From contig CM075858.1 of assembly GCA_037975125.1 (NCBI GenBank), forward strand, positions 63,617,640-63,681,639: DNA of 64,000 bases, given 5' to 3'. Of the stretch, positions 35,380 to 50,900 are shown one piece after another. Position 1 is the stretch's first letter, and each line of letters begins with the position of its first letter. The notes beneath the pieces were generated by a model. It was not told the DNA's origin. It made no database searches and saw only the letters and a list, made by a program, of their open reading frames with translations. The stretch comes from Latrodectus hesperus. Lineage: Eukaryota > Arthropoda > Arachnida > Araneae > Theridiidae. The translations under genes were made by a program, and so were the position numbers.

Positions 35380-36130
35380 AATATTTTTTGTACAAAGAAT
35401 ACAATAGTGTACCAACTATGCTCACATGAGACATTACAATGGATACATCTGAGCTCGTCAATTTTTTTTTCATCGATAAATGGATGTCGAGAAAAGAAGC
35501 CAAAAAGGGGAGAATTTGGCGCACTCGAGAACTCTCAAACGGCATCCGCACACAAAGTAGACGTAAGCCTCTTGAGCATGAGTAGTTCTTTTTCCACGTT
35601 TGGGACCAGAGAGGAGAGGGAAAAACTTATTCCAGGCGTTTGTGGATATGGGACCCCTCCCCCAGGAGACACGACTGAGCAAGAAAAGCTGGAAGGAGGA
35701 AGAGATGAAAAGATGCGTGTAGGTATTGGGTAGATAAAAAAGAAGAACTAAGAAAGAGAAGTGAATGTTTGTCTCCATCTATTTCTCGTTCAGGGCCCTC
35801 TTGCCTTCGATCCGTCCACCCGACCTATTTGCTTAAAAACCTACGCCACTGGAAAAAGGCACTGCGCCAGAAATTGAATTACAACGACTACTTTCTTCTT
35901 TGTAGGACCCCCCTGATGAAGAAAGTCCTCTTTTTTTCTTCTCCTCATTGCCTCTTCTGCATCAGTTTTATTCCATTTCTTTTCCATATTCTTATCTTTT
36001 CCTCGCATCGCTGCCTAGAAGCGAATTTACCTAACTTTGCGCACCTTTTGTTCGGCTGAAGTGCTACTTTTGGCATTTTTGTCGCCAACTTACTACTTTG
36101 CTGTTTTCTGTATTCTTTCATATTTAGGTA
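35380..36130. other. GC-richer island, candidate regulatory DNA
   Basis: Contains TTGGCGCACTCGAGAACTC near 35517, GGGACCCCTCCCCCAGGAG near 35651 and CACTGCGCCAGAAATTG near 35860. Three overlapping frames (35407-35733 and 35769-36059 plus; 35470-35778 minus) give unrelated low-complexity strings and no domain. Its right edge overlaps a diverged duplication. Confidence 0.3.
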
Positions 36131-36650
36131 TTCGATCTATCATGCTTTATAGCTATTACACTGAAAGTTAAGATGTACCTAATTTTGATCCCATTTTGTA
36201 TGACTCAATAGTCACTTTTCAAATTTTTCTCGTTACCTCATATTAATATTGTTCTGTTTGATTTCATATTTATCTATTCAATATGAAACCATATACTCAC
36301 TGTTATCTAATACATCCACAGTATAACATCATCACATTCAATACATACGGACTACTACATCAATACAACACCCTCGCTATATTGTTTCTATAGTTTCATA
36401 TTTGTTTATTCCATTTATATTGCTATTTAAATATCACTTCAATCTTTCTGCTTTACAATTTTTACGTTAGTATTATTTTTATTTCATGTAAATTTTTAAT
36501 TTTAGTAATTAAATCCATTAGTGATTTCACTTTATTTGATAATTGATTTGTTGAAGTTGGAACTTATCAAATTTTATGCACCTTTAGTTCAGCTGAAGAG
36601 CTATTTCTGATATTTTTATCGCCTATTTAGTATACTGTTATTGTTCAATA
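36041..36650 (+). repeat. Diverged duplication, offset about 537 bp
   Basis: GCACCTTTTGTTCGGCTGAAG at 36041 matches GCACCTTTAGTTCAGCTGAAG at 36578. Both continue for about 70 bp: GTGCTACTTTTGGCATTTTTGTCGCC against GAGCTATTTCTGATATTTTTATCGCC. Similarity fades after that. The first copy lies in a GC-richer island, the second in AT-rich DNA. Confidence 0.65.
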
Positions 36651-39229
36651 TGGTTTCCTATATTGATTTATGTAATCTATATTGCCGATTGTGGATTGAT
36701 TTTTCACTTTTATGTTAGTAATTTATGATTATCATTATTTCGTCTGACTTTTCAATATAAGCAATCAGACTCATTAATTTGATCTAATTTATTACAATTA
36801 CTTCCCATAAGCAATTCCATTAGCAACAAGTTTTCCATCTCAACTAGAAGGAATAAAGCTAAGAATAATGATTTCGAATTTCATGTTATAGATTTCATTG
36901 CGTGTTATTACGCTCTAAAATTGGTTAATATTTTAAAAATAAAATTAATTTTGTTATAGATTTCTGTAATAAATCCATTAAATAATGAGTATTTTAATAA
37001 AGAAGGAAAATTCTTTCCTCACTTTCGTTAACGAAGTAAATTTTTCTTATTTTCATGTTGAAAAAAAGCTTTTCTTTTTTTCTTAACTTTTTAGTTAATG
37101 AATCAATTTATTGGCTGGATATTTCTTCAAAGCATTTTTTAATTTTTCATCTAAATATTCATGGATAATACATTGTAAAATAACTACTTTTTAATTCATT
37201 TTTTTTGTAAAATATAATGAAACTCTAGTATAATTATATTACCGTAATGAATGTGAAAGCTTAAATTTTGAAATACATTTTCCTTTTAATAACCATTAGT
37301 ATAGATTCCTCAGCTTTATTTTTGTAGCCTTAGTTTGGTGTATGTGCAGGAAATGCAAAATTTTACATAATTAATTCGTTAAAGCTTGATGTGAAAAAAA
37401 AAAAACTTTTCTACCACTAAATTGTGAATTTGGCACCTGAATCATTCAAAAATTTGGTTTTAACTGCTAACCGGGACGTTGACAAAACGAAATTAGTTTA
37501 TTAAAAATATTAAAGAGTGTTGTGATAGCCTTTTGGGGGAAGGATCATTCTCACGTTTAGAAGGTTATTGGCACAATACCTGTACCAGTTATAGATTATA
37601 ATTTTGAAGGAACCAATGGACAGAATATCATTGTATCTTATGTCTCTCCTCTGATGTAAGGTCTAATGTCTTCTAGAGGCGACAGTGCTAGCTCAAATAT
37701 TGATCTCGTCATTTCATTGTTAGCTTCAAGATTACAAGGCAGTTAACTGTTTTTAGATATTTTGATTATTAGAAATAAATAGTTCATAAAAAATTAATTA
37801 AGCAAAAATATTGAAATAATGATTAGGAAAATATAATCACTGTAAACTGTCTCAAGGCTATAAAAGGAAACAAATATTTTTCAGACTAATATGCTTACAT
37901 ACAGTTTCAAATATGTTTATTTAGTTTATTAATGAATACATCAAATAAAACACTTTAACTTCCACTTCAAAGCTTCACTGATGAAGGTCCTTATAAATGA
38001 CACGAAATTAAGTTTATATAAATATTTATATATATAATCCAAACTATAACAATCTTGTCATTGGTAATCTCCTTTATTTACAAACGTAATAACATATCTT
38101 TAGCTGTGTAATTTTTTTTCTTTGGGTTTTACGATGCCTCGTAGACATAGATTTGCGCAAACTTTAAAGAAAGATGATTCTTTTTTTGCAATATTACATC
38201 ACTGCAAACCATGCTACAGAAAACTCTGGAGAGAGAAAAAAGTCTTCTTAAGCTGTTTTTAGGTCTTCAAATATTTGCTGAAATCTTAGGATAAGACAAA
38301 AAAAATTTCTTTTCCAACAGAAGAACGATTGAGCCAGGATCCAATATTTACTCGATGCAAGACTAATTTCACGTGAAGAGGTAAGAAAATCTTTGTCATA
38401 TTTTAGCGTTTCCATCATTTTCTGGAACGAAGGTTTTTATCAATATCAGAAATTTTTCAAAAAATTGTTTATTCTATTTAAACCGGTACAAACATTTTGC
38501 AAGCTGAAAAGATTAAAAAAGATGGCGAAAAACTAAAAAGTATTTTTTTTGTTAGGATATAAAATTAAGCCCATTGAATAATGTTGACTTGGCGTCAATA
38601 AATGCATTTTTTTCCTCTGAAAGAAAAAAAAATCATGTCATGTTGAGGGAAAGAAATTTCATGTGTGCTGAGAAAAAAAGAGTTATTTAGTTAAGAAGGA
38701 ACATCCAATATCTTCTCCAAATAATGAAGTAAATGAAGAAAAATAATCATAAACCATTATGAAGTTAAACTGTGTACACTCGCGAAAATAATAATATTTG
38801 AGCATGTATTTCTACCAAACATTACTTTTTGAATAGAATGATGTTGTACAATTATTTTGTAAAAGCTAATTTGTTATTAGAAAGAAGTTTCAATAAAATA
38901 TAATATTTACATAATACATTTATATAAATAGTTTCCTTTATTTGTATGTCCTCCGAATATTGATTCGGGTTGAGTATTGAAAACAGTTGCTTTGAATGGA
39001 TTGAATGGATACATAGGGTCTTTTGTTGATTAAAAAAAACTGTTTCATGTCGACAATTTTGTGGAATTGCAACGTTTTTTCTAATTTATACCGTAACATA
39101 CGCTAATTTTATCACAACGTAGGGAAGAGGCTTACGGCTTGTTGTAAAAGGTTTTTTAATTTCACCATTTAAATTAACTTCCAAGAAGAATTTTCTTAGA
39201 TAATGAGTACAAGTGCAAAATTCATTCCC
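36651..39229. other. AT-rich DNA, little recognised
   Basis: Mostly AT-rich. A somewhat more complex patch at about 37530-37740 (TAGCCTTTTGGGGGAAGG, then GGCACAATACCTGTACC) and a 42-codon frame at 38134-38262 were noticed, without any recognisable product. Confidence 0.55.
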
Positions 39230-39720
39230 GTTGTTCAATTATAGATGCAATTGAATCTGAGATTTTTTGCTCTTACGAGAACTGTCCTGCCATTAGGTCT
39301 TAGTGCGTTGATTTAAATTCACAGTAAAATTGTATGTCACGATGTATAGCGTTCTGGAACTTTGCTCGTTAAAAAAAACAGGCGCGGAAAATTCTCTCGT
39401 TTTTAAAATTGTAATCTATGTTTAATCGTGGTGATAAATGAGAAAAATAAACAAGGCAGGGATTCTGCGTTCTGTCCACATATCCATCATGTAATTTTTA
39501 TAAGAAATGAATTCTTCCCATAATTGGAAAAATACTGCTTGCGTATGCAATGGAAATGGAAAAATACTGCTAGAAAATGCATTCTCGAAGGTAATCTTCG
39601 AGAATGCATTTTCGGTTTTCTGAATAGGCCACTGATCGGTAATGTATTACCACGCGAGCAGAAACAGCAAAATGGAAAAGTTAAGACAAAACATCCACTT
39701 AATAGTTAGTTTAAGTCGGC
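39230..39720. other. Weak island around a perfect hairpin
   Basis: Slightly more complex than its flanks: ACAGGCGCGGAAAATTCTC near 39379 and a direct repeat GGAAAAATACTGCT near 39526 and 39557. It encloses the hairpin at 39573-39613. The 61-codon frame at 39524-39709 exists mainly because of these repeats. Confidence 0.35.
39573..39613. other. Perfect 18-bp inverted repeat with 5-nt loop
   Basis: GAAAATGCATTCTCGAAG (39573-39590) and CTTCGAGAATGCATTTTC (39596-39613) are exact complements around GTAAT. It is the strongest small hairpin seen in the window. The loop is too short for a typical microRNA precursor. A palindrome left by an excised or fold-back insertion, or a structured transcript, are alternatives. 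Confidence 0.85.
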
Positions 39721-42519
39721 AAGGGCGATTTAAATTTTTAAAAATTTCATTAATTAATAAAATTGTAAGAATTGCAATATTTGTAAACAATTTCTTTTGA
39801 ATCTTAAGACTATTGCCTTGCTTACGCCAACATTAAAATATTTTTTTAATTTAATATTGCTGAAATAATAAAAAGCAAACTGGTGTAAAATATAACTCAA
39901 AAAGTTCGTTGAATTTCTTAAATTTTGGTTTCATTGCTCTAAGGTCTTATTTTATAACTCATAAAAGAGTTTTTAATAAACTAAATAAATACCTTTGAAA
40001 AATGGTAAATTTAATTTTTTTCTGAAAGTTAGCACAGAATATCCATTGGAATAAACGATCTGCGATTGCTGATTTTCCTAGCCCTCTAGTTATAGATAAA
40101 TATGTAATATTTTAATGTTTATATTATATAATTTTTATGGCTCTTTTAAATATTTTGTAAGCATGTTTCAATTGTATGTTATAATGATGATGAAGATTCT
40201 TAATATGCTCTCTCTAATAGCAATAACATCTATTTGTTTTAATTTAACTCTTCAGTTGGTATTTTGCTTCTTTATGTAAATTAGATTTTGTTTGCTTAAT
40301 TTCAATGATCATTTATTATAATTTTTGACGATATGTGATTGAAACTTTTTATAGAAATGTTACAAACATTCAGTAACAATATATATGGGCGAAACTATTT
40401 ACACATATTCTTTAACTGATATCTCAGAGGGTCTAAAATTTAGCCTTATGGCTATTCTAATATATTTATTATATTAACAACTTAATTTTAATATTCACTA
40501 AATGCTAAGTATATTGATAATCAAATGCTTAGTGAATAGGCATTTGAAAATAGATATTCTAGTAATAAGATTGGTTGACAATCTTAGATGTTATTAGTTA
40601 TGTTATAGGTAGATTGATGGATAACAGTTATTAAAGTTTCATGGTTTTTTTATAATATTATAATGACAATAAAGTTTATCTATACAAATATTTTATAAAC
40701 TTAGAACATTGTGTTATTTTAAATGAATACATAATCTTGACTGAAAGCCAATATGTTGAAGTATAATTTTTATGCATATTGTAATTTACAAGTAACTATT
40801 TTTAAAATGCTTAAAAAATATTTTTCTGAAAAAATAAATAATATGTTTGCTAGTATCTATTCAGCATTTCTCGGGAAAAAACTTAAATTTCTTTTATTTA
40901 TTTATTATCTCGATTTTCCAAATCTTGCATTTTTATCTAAAACTTCTCTGTATTTTTGTATATTTTTTAAAGAACATTAAGATGATTTTTTGTATTTTGA
41001 ATTCTATCTTTTATGAAAAATATTTTATATTCAAATTATGAAGACATTTATTTGGTGAAAAAAGGACATTTTTGTTGTAAGTAGTTACGTAGAAATCCAT
41101 CTCTATCGCTTCGTTTCAGTCTATTGCTATAAAACTTTGAAGTCTTATTTCATATGCATATTAATGCGTTCTATTTTCATTTCAGCTAAAATTTGGTGAA
41201 AAATATTTTGCAAGCTTTACAATATATTTAATATGATTAGCAACCTTAAAATCCAATTATATTCGTCACCATTCAAAGCGGAATTTCAAGGAAAAAAATT
41301 TCATTACATTTACTCTTAATAAATTCAGTTGAAAGAATATCTGAAGTTAATTACTTTTTAGATTATGTATTCCAATATGAAAAAGCATCTAAGTAAATCT
41401 AAAATTTTTCAACATTCATGAATTAAGAATATGAAATTTTACAATATTCTTAAATATTGACTATAAAATTATACTATATTAATTCTTGAAATGTATTATA
41501 CACTGATTTTTTGCATTAGTAGTAAAGTGATTATAATATTAAATGTGAAGTTTTAAAGGCTGTAATAACTGTAATTCACGTAATATCATGTAAATTCTTT
41601 TCATTACATTATTTCAATTACGTGTTTTGTTTTACATTCAGTAAAATGACTACATTTCTATGTGTGTTTTCTGTTCTATTATTATTGATTGTTACAAATA
41701 CTATTGATGAACTATTGTTCATTCATACAGCACATTCATGCAACATTCAAGTTCATTCGTGCAAAAGAACAAATAAGTTTTATTTGTATGAGTTACAATA
41801 TAATTGCAGTGCTTATTATAATGATTCAGATTTTGTACCCATATATTATTAAAGTATCTTACATAAAACCAAGTATATTTCTTGATAAGAAACTATCAAT
41901 TTGACTTTATGTTATGCAGTGAAAACAACAAAAATAAAATTTTTAATTTAAAATGTTGGATACAGTCAAATAAATCTTGTATCTGATAACTTTGTTTTCC
42001 TTATATATAATATTATTATTCTTATTATAGTATTTTTCTAAAATATTTTCTGTGTCTTTGATTTGTATTTGAGCTTTTGTATGATTTTTAATTTTTTTGA
42101 TATCTTGATTATTTTCTCAAAATTGAATCGTAATACTTAATTTAAATTGAATTGTATGTCTACTGGTTTCATAATTTAATTCTTTTTGAATTCGATATCA
42201 CATAGATATACCTTAACACATGAAAAATTTTAAAAACCATTTTAATATTCACCCTATTATTATTGCTTTCTGGGAGAACATTTTTATAGTGAGTTATATT
42301 CATGTGACACAAGGGAAGAATACACACGCGCATATGTTTAACCAGAAATCTTGTATCAGTTTCTTGGCAAATTTCTCCATGACCATTTGTTATAGATGTG
42401 ATCAGCAAGTTACAGTTATATATTTAGATTCGAGATAATTATTTTTAAGCAATTAGGGATTTTATGTATAACTGCCAGCAACAGATGCGGAATTTTTAAT
42501 AAAATATTTCCTGAAATTT
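39721..42519. other. AT-rich DNA, no gene seen
   Basis: AT-rich. Frames at 40753-41041 and 41622-41904 are hydrophobic strings typical of AT-rich noncoding DNA. A weak inverted repeat (TATTCACTAA against TTAGTGAATA) lies at about 40493-40538. Confidence 0.58.
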
Positions 42520-43170
42520 TTATTCCGACCCCCTCACCTTCTAAAACAGTACCTTATGCATGCCCTGGTCTCCCTAATTTATAATAGAGCTGATGGCGTT
42601 TATTTCCTATTACTCATGAATATTCGTGTGCCGAAGGCAGTTTGCAAACTCCAAATTGATTAACATTGATTGGCTGGCACTATCCCTTTAATATATATAC
42701 TAAACATATCTGTCCTAATCGAGACTGACTGTCGCCAATTTATCGTCAATCTGCCGCCTATTGAAGAGACTGCTGAGGCAACCCTAACCCTTTCCTTCAG
42801 GAAGAGGGAGATGAAGTCAACATTTAATCAGGGGTGGAGGGGATGATCGAGGGAGCACCTGCAGGATTCGAAAGGGTGGAAGAAATGAGGGGGTTAAGGG
42901 GGTGGCTCGCCTGATTCGTTACATTCGCCGTCTGCTCGTATAAAGTGATTGGGGAATTGGGGCGACCTCAAATGAAGCTCTCTGTGTCCCTGGATCTGGA
43001 AAGGGAGATGCAAATCTGAAGCTTCAGAATGGGGATTTTTCTTTCTTTCTGCCCACCCCTTTTTTATTTTCCCTAAGAAAAGGGATTTTGCGTTAGTTAC
43101 TGTTCTGGAAACATGCTCGAGAAGTTAGATTTTTCTTTAAATCAGGTTATACGCGTGTATCGAGATTACT
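42520..43170. other. GC-richer island, candidate regulatory DNA
   Basis: Complex, moderately GC-rich: CCGACCCCCTCACC near 42525, GATTGGCTGGCACTATCCC near 42667, GACTGACTGTCGCCAATTTATCG near 42723 and GCACCTGCAGG near 42856. No frame of more than trivial length crosses it, which argues against an exon. This is one of the cleaner noncoding candidates. Confidence 0.37.
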
Positions 43171-44369
43171 TCGGTAAGGGGAACAAGAGTTAAGAACTTA
43201 TTCTGCTGAATATTTATTTTCTAGTAACGTTTTTATATTCTGAATGCTTCTTTGTTGCTGGAATAATATTTGAAAATTTAATAGTATCATACAATAAGGA
43301 AAATTATTTAACTTAAATGTTAATAGCAGTCCATACAAAAATAAAATATGTGAAAATGAGCTAAAAAAATATTTAAAAAATTATGGATTTATTTCTAAAT
43401 TAAGTACATATAATCTCTTGTGAATTTTATTTCAGAATTTTTTTAAAAAAAATGACACCTATAAAAATGTAGGTAAATTCTCTTATGAATTATCTTTTGC
43501 ATTAAGAATGGGAAAATGTATTTTTAATTATGATTATGTCAATTTCCATCATCCAATTTTAGCATCAAGTAAATTTTATATATGAATATTTTTAATTGGG
43601 TGTCTAATTGTAATTTGTTATTTTTCTCATTTCTTTACGTAATAGTATCTCGTCATAAACGTGTCTACATTTTAAAAATTTTGTATTTTAGAGAAATTAA
43701 AATGTTGAACAATCATGAGTGTTTCTAAATTATTAATTTTTATTTAATCTGTTATTTATTCATTATAAAATGAATACATCATAATCTATATTGATTAACT
43801 AACTACTAAATGCATTCAAAAATTTTAAGCTTTTCTGAAAATATTCTAAATTAAATTAAAGTATTCTAAAATGTATCAAATTGTCAACAAAACATAGATT
43901 TTTGATTTGAATGATACAACTTATATGCTTATAATGATATATATACTCTACGTACTCCGTAAAGTCTTTAATATTAATTTCCAAAATATTTGCAATTTGA
44001 ATGGAGAAATCTTACTAATATAACTGAGTTTGAAAATCATCAGTTTATTAATGTTGCAATGAATACAGAAATAAAATATAAAAAATACAGAAATAGAAAA
44101 AATATTTATTAATCATCTTATCTTATCCGCTTTAAGTTATTGCGAATATTTCGAAGACATCATTCAAAGTTTTCACGTTTTTTTTTTCACCCCAAATATT
44201 TTTTTTCTGTTAATAAAATTATACCCTGTTTATTAATTCCTAAATGATTTACCTAATTTTTAAAAATATTGAAATTTAATGGTCTTTAATTTCTTCATAT
44301 ATCTAAACTACAAGAAGATTAAAAGCACTTAAAAAACTTGTCCCCATAAAAACACTTTTAATCTCACTT
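43171..44369. other. AT-rich DNA, no gene seen
   Basis: AT-rich and featureless. Confidence 0.6.
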
Positions 44370-44740
44370 CCTTTTTTCAATTAAATAAAGCTGCTACGAG
44401 AGAAATCTCCCGTACTTACCAAAGGAAGCCCTAGAGTGGTCCTTTTATATCCATGAAAACCCTAGAGAGAAGTGAACTACCCTAGGCCTCTTCTCTCAGC
44501 ACAAGGGTCCTCGTGCGTTTTATGATCAAGAGCGCCTCGCTTCCTATTGTACTAGAATAGAAAGAAAGGAGCAACTTCGGGTCGCAGAGAAGATAGATTA
44601 GTCCGCCTCTACCTAAGTTAAATAATATTGGAAAGAATGTGGCATGTTGTCGATTTGTAGAGCTTTTTCAGAAGCAACCAAGCGTGTTTTCGAAGGTTAA
44701 ATTAATATCAACCTTTGAATTACGTCTACACTGGTCGCAG
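44370..44740. other. Small GC-richer island, candidate regulatory DNA
   Basis: Sharp rise in complexity: ACTACCCTAGGCCTCTTCTC near 44475, GGGTCCTCGTGCGTTTTATG near 44505 (TTTTATG is caudal/posterior-Hox-like) and GTCCGCCTC near 44601. No long frame. Confidence 0.33.
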
Positions 44741-45079
44741 GGTTGAATTTTATTTATTTTTAGTGCTGTATTTTTTATGATTTTATACGAGGATTTGGAT
44801 TTATTTAATATTGAAAAATAAATTTGACACTGAAGTTTTTTAAAGTTTGGTGAGATTAATGTTGGAAAAATAATTATCTACACATGAAATAAATTGCAGT
44901 ATTTTTATTCCACATTTTTAAGTGCTATATTTTTCTTGGTATTTTTTTACAATTTCGTGTAAAGATTTAAATTTTTAGTTTATTGGAAAATATATTCCAG
45001 CATCAAAATTGTTTATTGGGTTTCGAATTTGGTTCTGGCTCTATTTTTTTCATGCGAAGGTATTCCTATTAACTTTGGT

Positions 45080-45200
45080 CTTAAAAATAGGTGAATTTCA
45101 ATTCATTACAAGCATCCTGACCCATGTGACACGAGTTAAACCCATAATTCTTTACCTGAAAACCAGACCACTAACCTTGTCAGCTGCAATCTCAGACTGA
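45080..45200 (-). mobile_element. Possible degraded tRNA-derived SINE
   Basis: On the minus strand, CAGCTGACAAGGTTAGTGG (A-box-like, near 45183) and GGGTTTAACTCG (B-box-like, near 45139) are spaced as in a tRNA head. Downstream sequence could not be matched to families A or B. A plus-strand 63-codon frame (45009-45200) overlaps it and is not a gene. Confidence 0.4.
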
Positions 45201-48097
<2,897 letters not shown>

Positions 48098-48215
48098 GAC
48101 ATTGTTTGACGGAAGGGTTATGAAGCTATGAGATTGTTTGATGGAAAGTTTTTGAGGCTACGAGACTGTTTGACGAAAGGTTTTTGAGTTTTTTACACAT
48201 AAGATTGTTTGACCC
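48098..48215 (+). repeat. 32-bp tandem repeat, about three and a half copies
   Basis: ATTGTTTGACGGAAnGGTTTTGAGGCTACGAG-type units start at about 48101, 48133, 48165 and 48204. The first two periods are 32; the last is longer because of a TTTTTTACACAT insertion. Similarity between units is high. Confidence 0.8.
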
Positions 48216-48629
48216 TTTAAAAGGAAATTTGAACCATTGAAAATCTTTACACATGCGGTAAGTGTCGATCTTCGAGCAGTTAAACTGAAAGAGCGAATAC
48301 TTACCATGCAATTTTAAATCATATATAAAACCAGTATGAATTGAATTTTTTTAAAAGAAATAGAAAATTGTTTACGCAATTCTAGTGTTTTAATATCATA
48401 AGCAGTTGCAAAAACTGCTGTTTCATTCATTGTCTCACCAGCTAAAATATCATGAAACAATTTTGAGTAATTGATTCATAAATTAATTAAATGCATTATT
48501 TGAATTGCAGTAATAAAAAATTAGCTTATACATATTCTATACAGCGGAAATAAAAGGATCTACAAAGAGAAAATGCCATAACGCGTATCTTTCTATTTGA
48601 CAACAAGGCATTAGAATTTAATCGTTTTA

Positions 48630-49140
48630 GATTACTTTAAGCTGTCCAGTTCATTGTGAACTGACCCCTGCAAATCTGTAAATAAGCATTATCCATGTCT
48701 CAGTAAGCGAAACGCATGGCGTACACAAGGCGGATTTCTCTTTCAATCCACCCCCACCCCCTAATGTTCATAGGAGTTGAAAGTGAAGTCGATTTTCAGC
48801 TGGCCAGTTTCCCCTGAATGGCGCCCAGGTAAAACGCCCCCATCATCTCCCAAAAGAAGGGGGGAGGGAAAGGAACTAAAGTTGGATTGTGGGTGGAAAT
48901 CATTAGGGCTGAACTGGACAATACCCTCCCACGTGACTCTTCAAAGTTTCTCCGTCTGCAATCGCGTGCTGGCCGATGATGCTCGAAATAGGGCCGTGAC
49001 CTAGCGTTTATGTACTGCATTCAAGCGCGAAATCTCTCTTAGGAATTATTGTTATCTTTTTTATGTGACGTGCCCTTGTTAAATTCGAAACTTCAGCTCG
49101 TTAATTTTACGCTCACAATTCCCGGATGATTATATTGATT
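48630..49140. other. GC-richer island, candidate regulatory DNA
   Basis: Contains AAACGCATGGCGTACACAAGG near 48710, GAATGGCGCCCAGG near 48816, CACCCCCACCCCC near 48750 and CCACGTGACTC near 48929 (an E-box CACGTG). Opposed frames at 48777-49004 plus and 48796-49020 minus overlap completely and show no domain. Confidence 0.33.
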
Positions 49141-49514
49141 CGAGCTGGTATAAGAAATAATATATTGTTGTCATTATTTACATTCACCAGACTGATGCAT
49201 TATGCCTCTTTGTCCTACGTATGAAGTTTTCCAATAACATAATATTTATATAATGTGGTTTATATTATTGTTAGTTTTTGCCTATTGACCACGAAGTCTT
49301 TTATTCTTTCATAGTTCTGATTATGAAAATTCATTTCGGTCCAGAATGATTATTTCAAATTCTTAAATTAAGAGATTTTAAAAGATTTTAGTTTATTATC
49401 CATAACATTGATAAAGTATCGAAAACATGAATTGGATCATTTGCATATACTGTATTATATATCAAAACTAGAAAAAATGGCGTTGTATTTCTTTGCAATG
49501 GTCACCATCATTAT

Positions 49515-49760
49515 CTAGCGAATTCTTATTACTCAATGCTTATTAAAAATGGTGATCTAAAACTGAAATAATACAAAACTTTATATCTCTTAGGTTATCA
49601 TAGTTTGGTAAATTCTTATTCATGAGAATGAATATTAAAATGATGATTAGAGTTACGGTTATTATAGATTCGGTTTGAATTTTCCTATCTTGTAAATTCT
49701 TATTATTAAATGTTCACTAAAAGGATAATAATGAGGACAAACTATTTTACGGCGTTAAAT
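49515..49760 (+). repeat. Weak diverged tandem repeat, unit about 87 bp
   Basis: AATTCTTATT followed by a similar 30-bp tail (TnAATGnTnATTAAAAnGnTGAT) occurs at 49521, 49611 and 49695 (spacings 90 and 84). Divergence is strong. Confidence 0.45.
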
Positions 49761-49864
49761 GAACGTAATCAAAACTCTTCAAAAAATTCAATAACATTAA
49801 TAATAGGAATTGAAATATTATGTGTCTTAATTATATATAAAAAAGGATCAAAAGTGAGTTTTAC

Positions 49865-50040
49865 TTAAATGGTTTGTGCTGTGACCATCAATTCAGTTGG
49901 TAGTTTATGATTTCGATCCTTAATACATTGTGAGAATGCTTTTACTGATTCGGAATCCACTTTATACAATATTTTTCAATTCAATCAATCTTGCTGTGCA
50001 AAATGTGATCGTAAATTATTAAACTAACCAAACTAAACTT
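49865..50040 (+). mobile_element. SINE family B, copy 5 (degenerate)
   Basis: A degraded head (CAGTTGGTAGTTTATG, then GATTTCGATCC near 49910) is followed by TGATTCGGAATCCACTTTA and TTCAATCAATCTTGCTGTGCAAAATGTGATC. This matches the family B order of GGTTCGGAATCCACTTTAAA then GAATTAGTCnTnGTGTGCAAAAGTGACC. Confidence 0.62.
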
Positions 50041-50164
50041 ATGCATCATGTCAAAGAAAAGATATTAAGTACAGTATATAATTTCAATTTTCTTTGTCTT
50101 CTTCTGACACAATCATAATTTTGTATAATAATTATTAGTTTTTCACAAATAGAGTAAGAAAACT

Positions 50165-50345
50165 AGTTTAAAAGTTTTAGTTCAAGAGTTCATGGGTTTG
50201 ATTCCTATCTGAATTGTGGATTGGGATATTTATTTTGAAGTAGATCAGAATCCATTTAAAACTTTTAGCCCCTGTCGAATTAGTCCTCGTGTGCAAAAGT
50301 GACCATAATATGACTAACAAACAAATCAAGCAGTAGATCGAAATT
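50165..50345 (+). mobile_element. SINE family B, copy 6
   Basis: B-box-like GGGTTTGATTCC (about 50194), then GGGATATTTATTTTGAAGTAG, ATCAGAATCCATTTAAAAC, CCTGTCGAATTAGTCCTCG, TGTGCAAAAGTGACC and ACTAACAAACAAATCAAGC. It is the fullest copy of the family 3' region and lies head to tail with copy 5. Confidence 0.72.
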
Positions 50346-50369
50346 TAATTTTTTTATTTTATATATAAC

Positions 50370-50900
50370 CCCTCATGCTTCGGGCAGAAGGATTCTTCTC
50401 TGCCTTCTTGTTCGATATTTCGTTAACCACTCTCGCTGCCCATCGATCTCACCAGTGGAAACGGTTTCCGCAAAAGCAGATTCAAGCGAAAATCGGACAA
50501 TAGGCACGCTGCTGCCTTTCCTTACAACATTTCCGATATTTCTCCTACTGCATTTCGCTTGCTTCCCCTTTCATGGGGGTGCGGCCGGGTGGGAGGGAGC
50601 GGAGCTTTGCCCCTTTTCACTGGCAACGGTGCGTTCATCGTTTTAAATGTTTCCTATCTGTGGAAAAGGGTGGAAGGAGCTCAAATTTCTAAGAGATGGA
50701 GTCCTCCCAATTTGCTTAATATAATATTAGTGGGGTTCGCTCTCCTGCGTGTTGTTGCCGCTTTTACTTTTGATCTTATGGCCTGACATGCCATCTGGTC
50801 CTGGCGCAGAAAGCAACGTAGCATCTCAGCTCCTGATAACTCATTGGAAAAGGAATTCATTCTGTGTTTCGACTTCTCACGCTAGCATCTTTTTAGTACA
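50370..50900. other. GC-richer island, candidate regulatory DNA
   Basis: Contains CGTTAACCACTCTCGCTGCCC near 50420, GGGGGTGCGGCCGGGTGGG near 50575 and CTGGTCCTGGCGCAG near 50795. Two overlapping plus frames (50455-50646, 50559-50786) show no domain. A cryptic exon cannot be excluded. Confidence 0.32.

Noticed and set aside
35407..36059. 108- and 96-codon frames as genes
   Set aside because: Overlapped by a 102-codon frame on the other strand, rich in residues from purine/pyrimidine runs, no known domain.
38134..38262. 42-codon frame with a Cys-containing middle (HHCKPCYRKLW)
   Set aside because: Too short, only one Cys pair, no neighbours or splice evidence that would support a zinc-binding exon.
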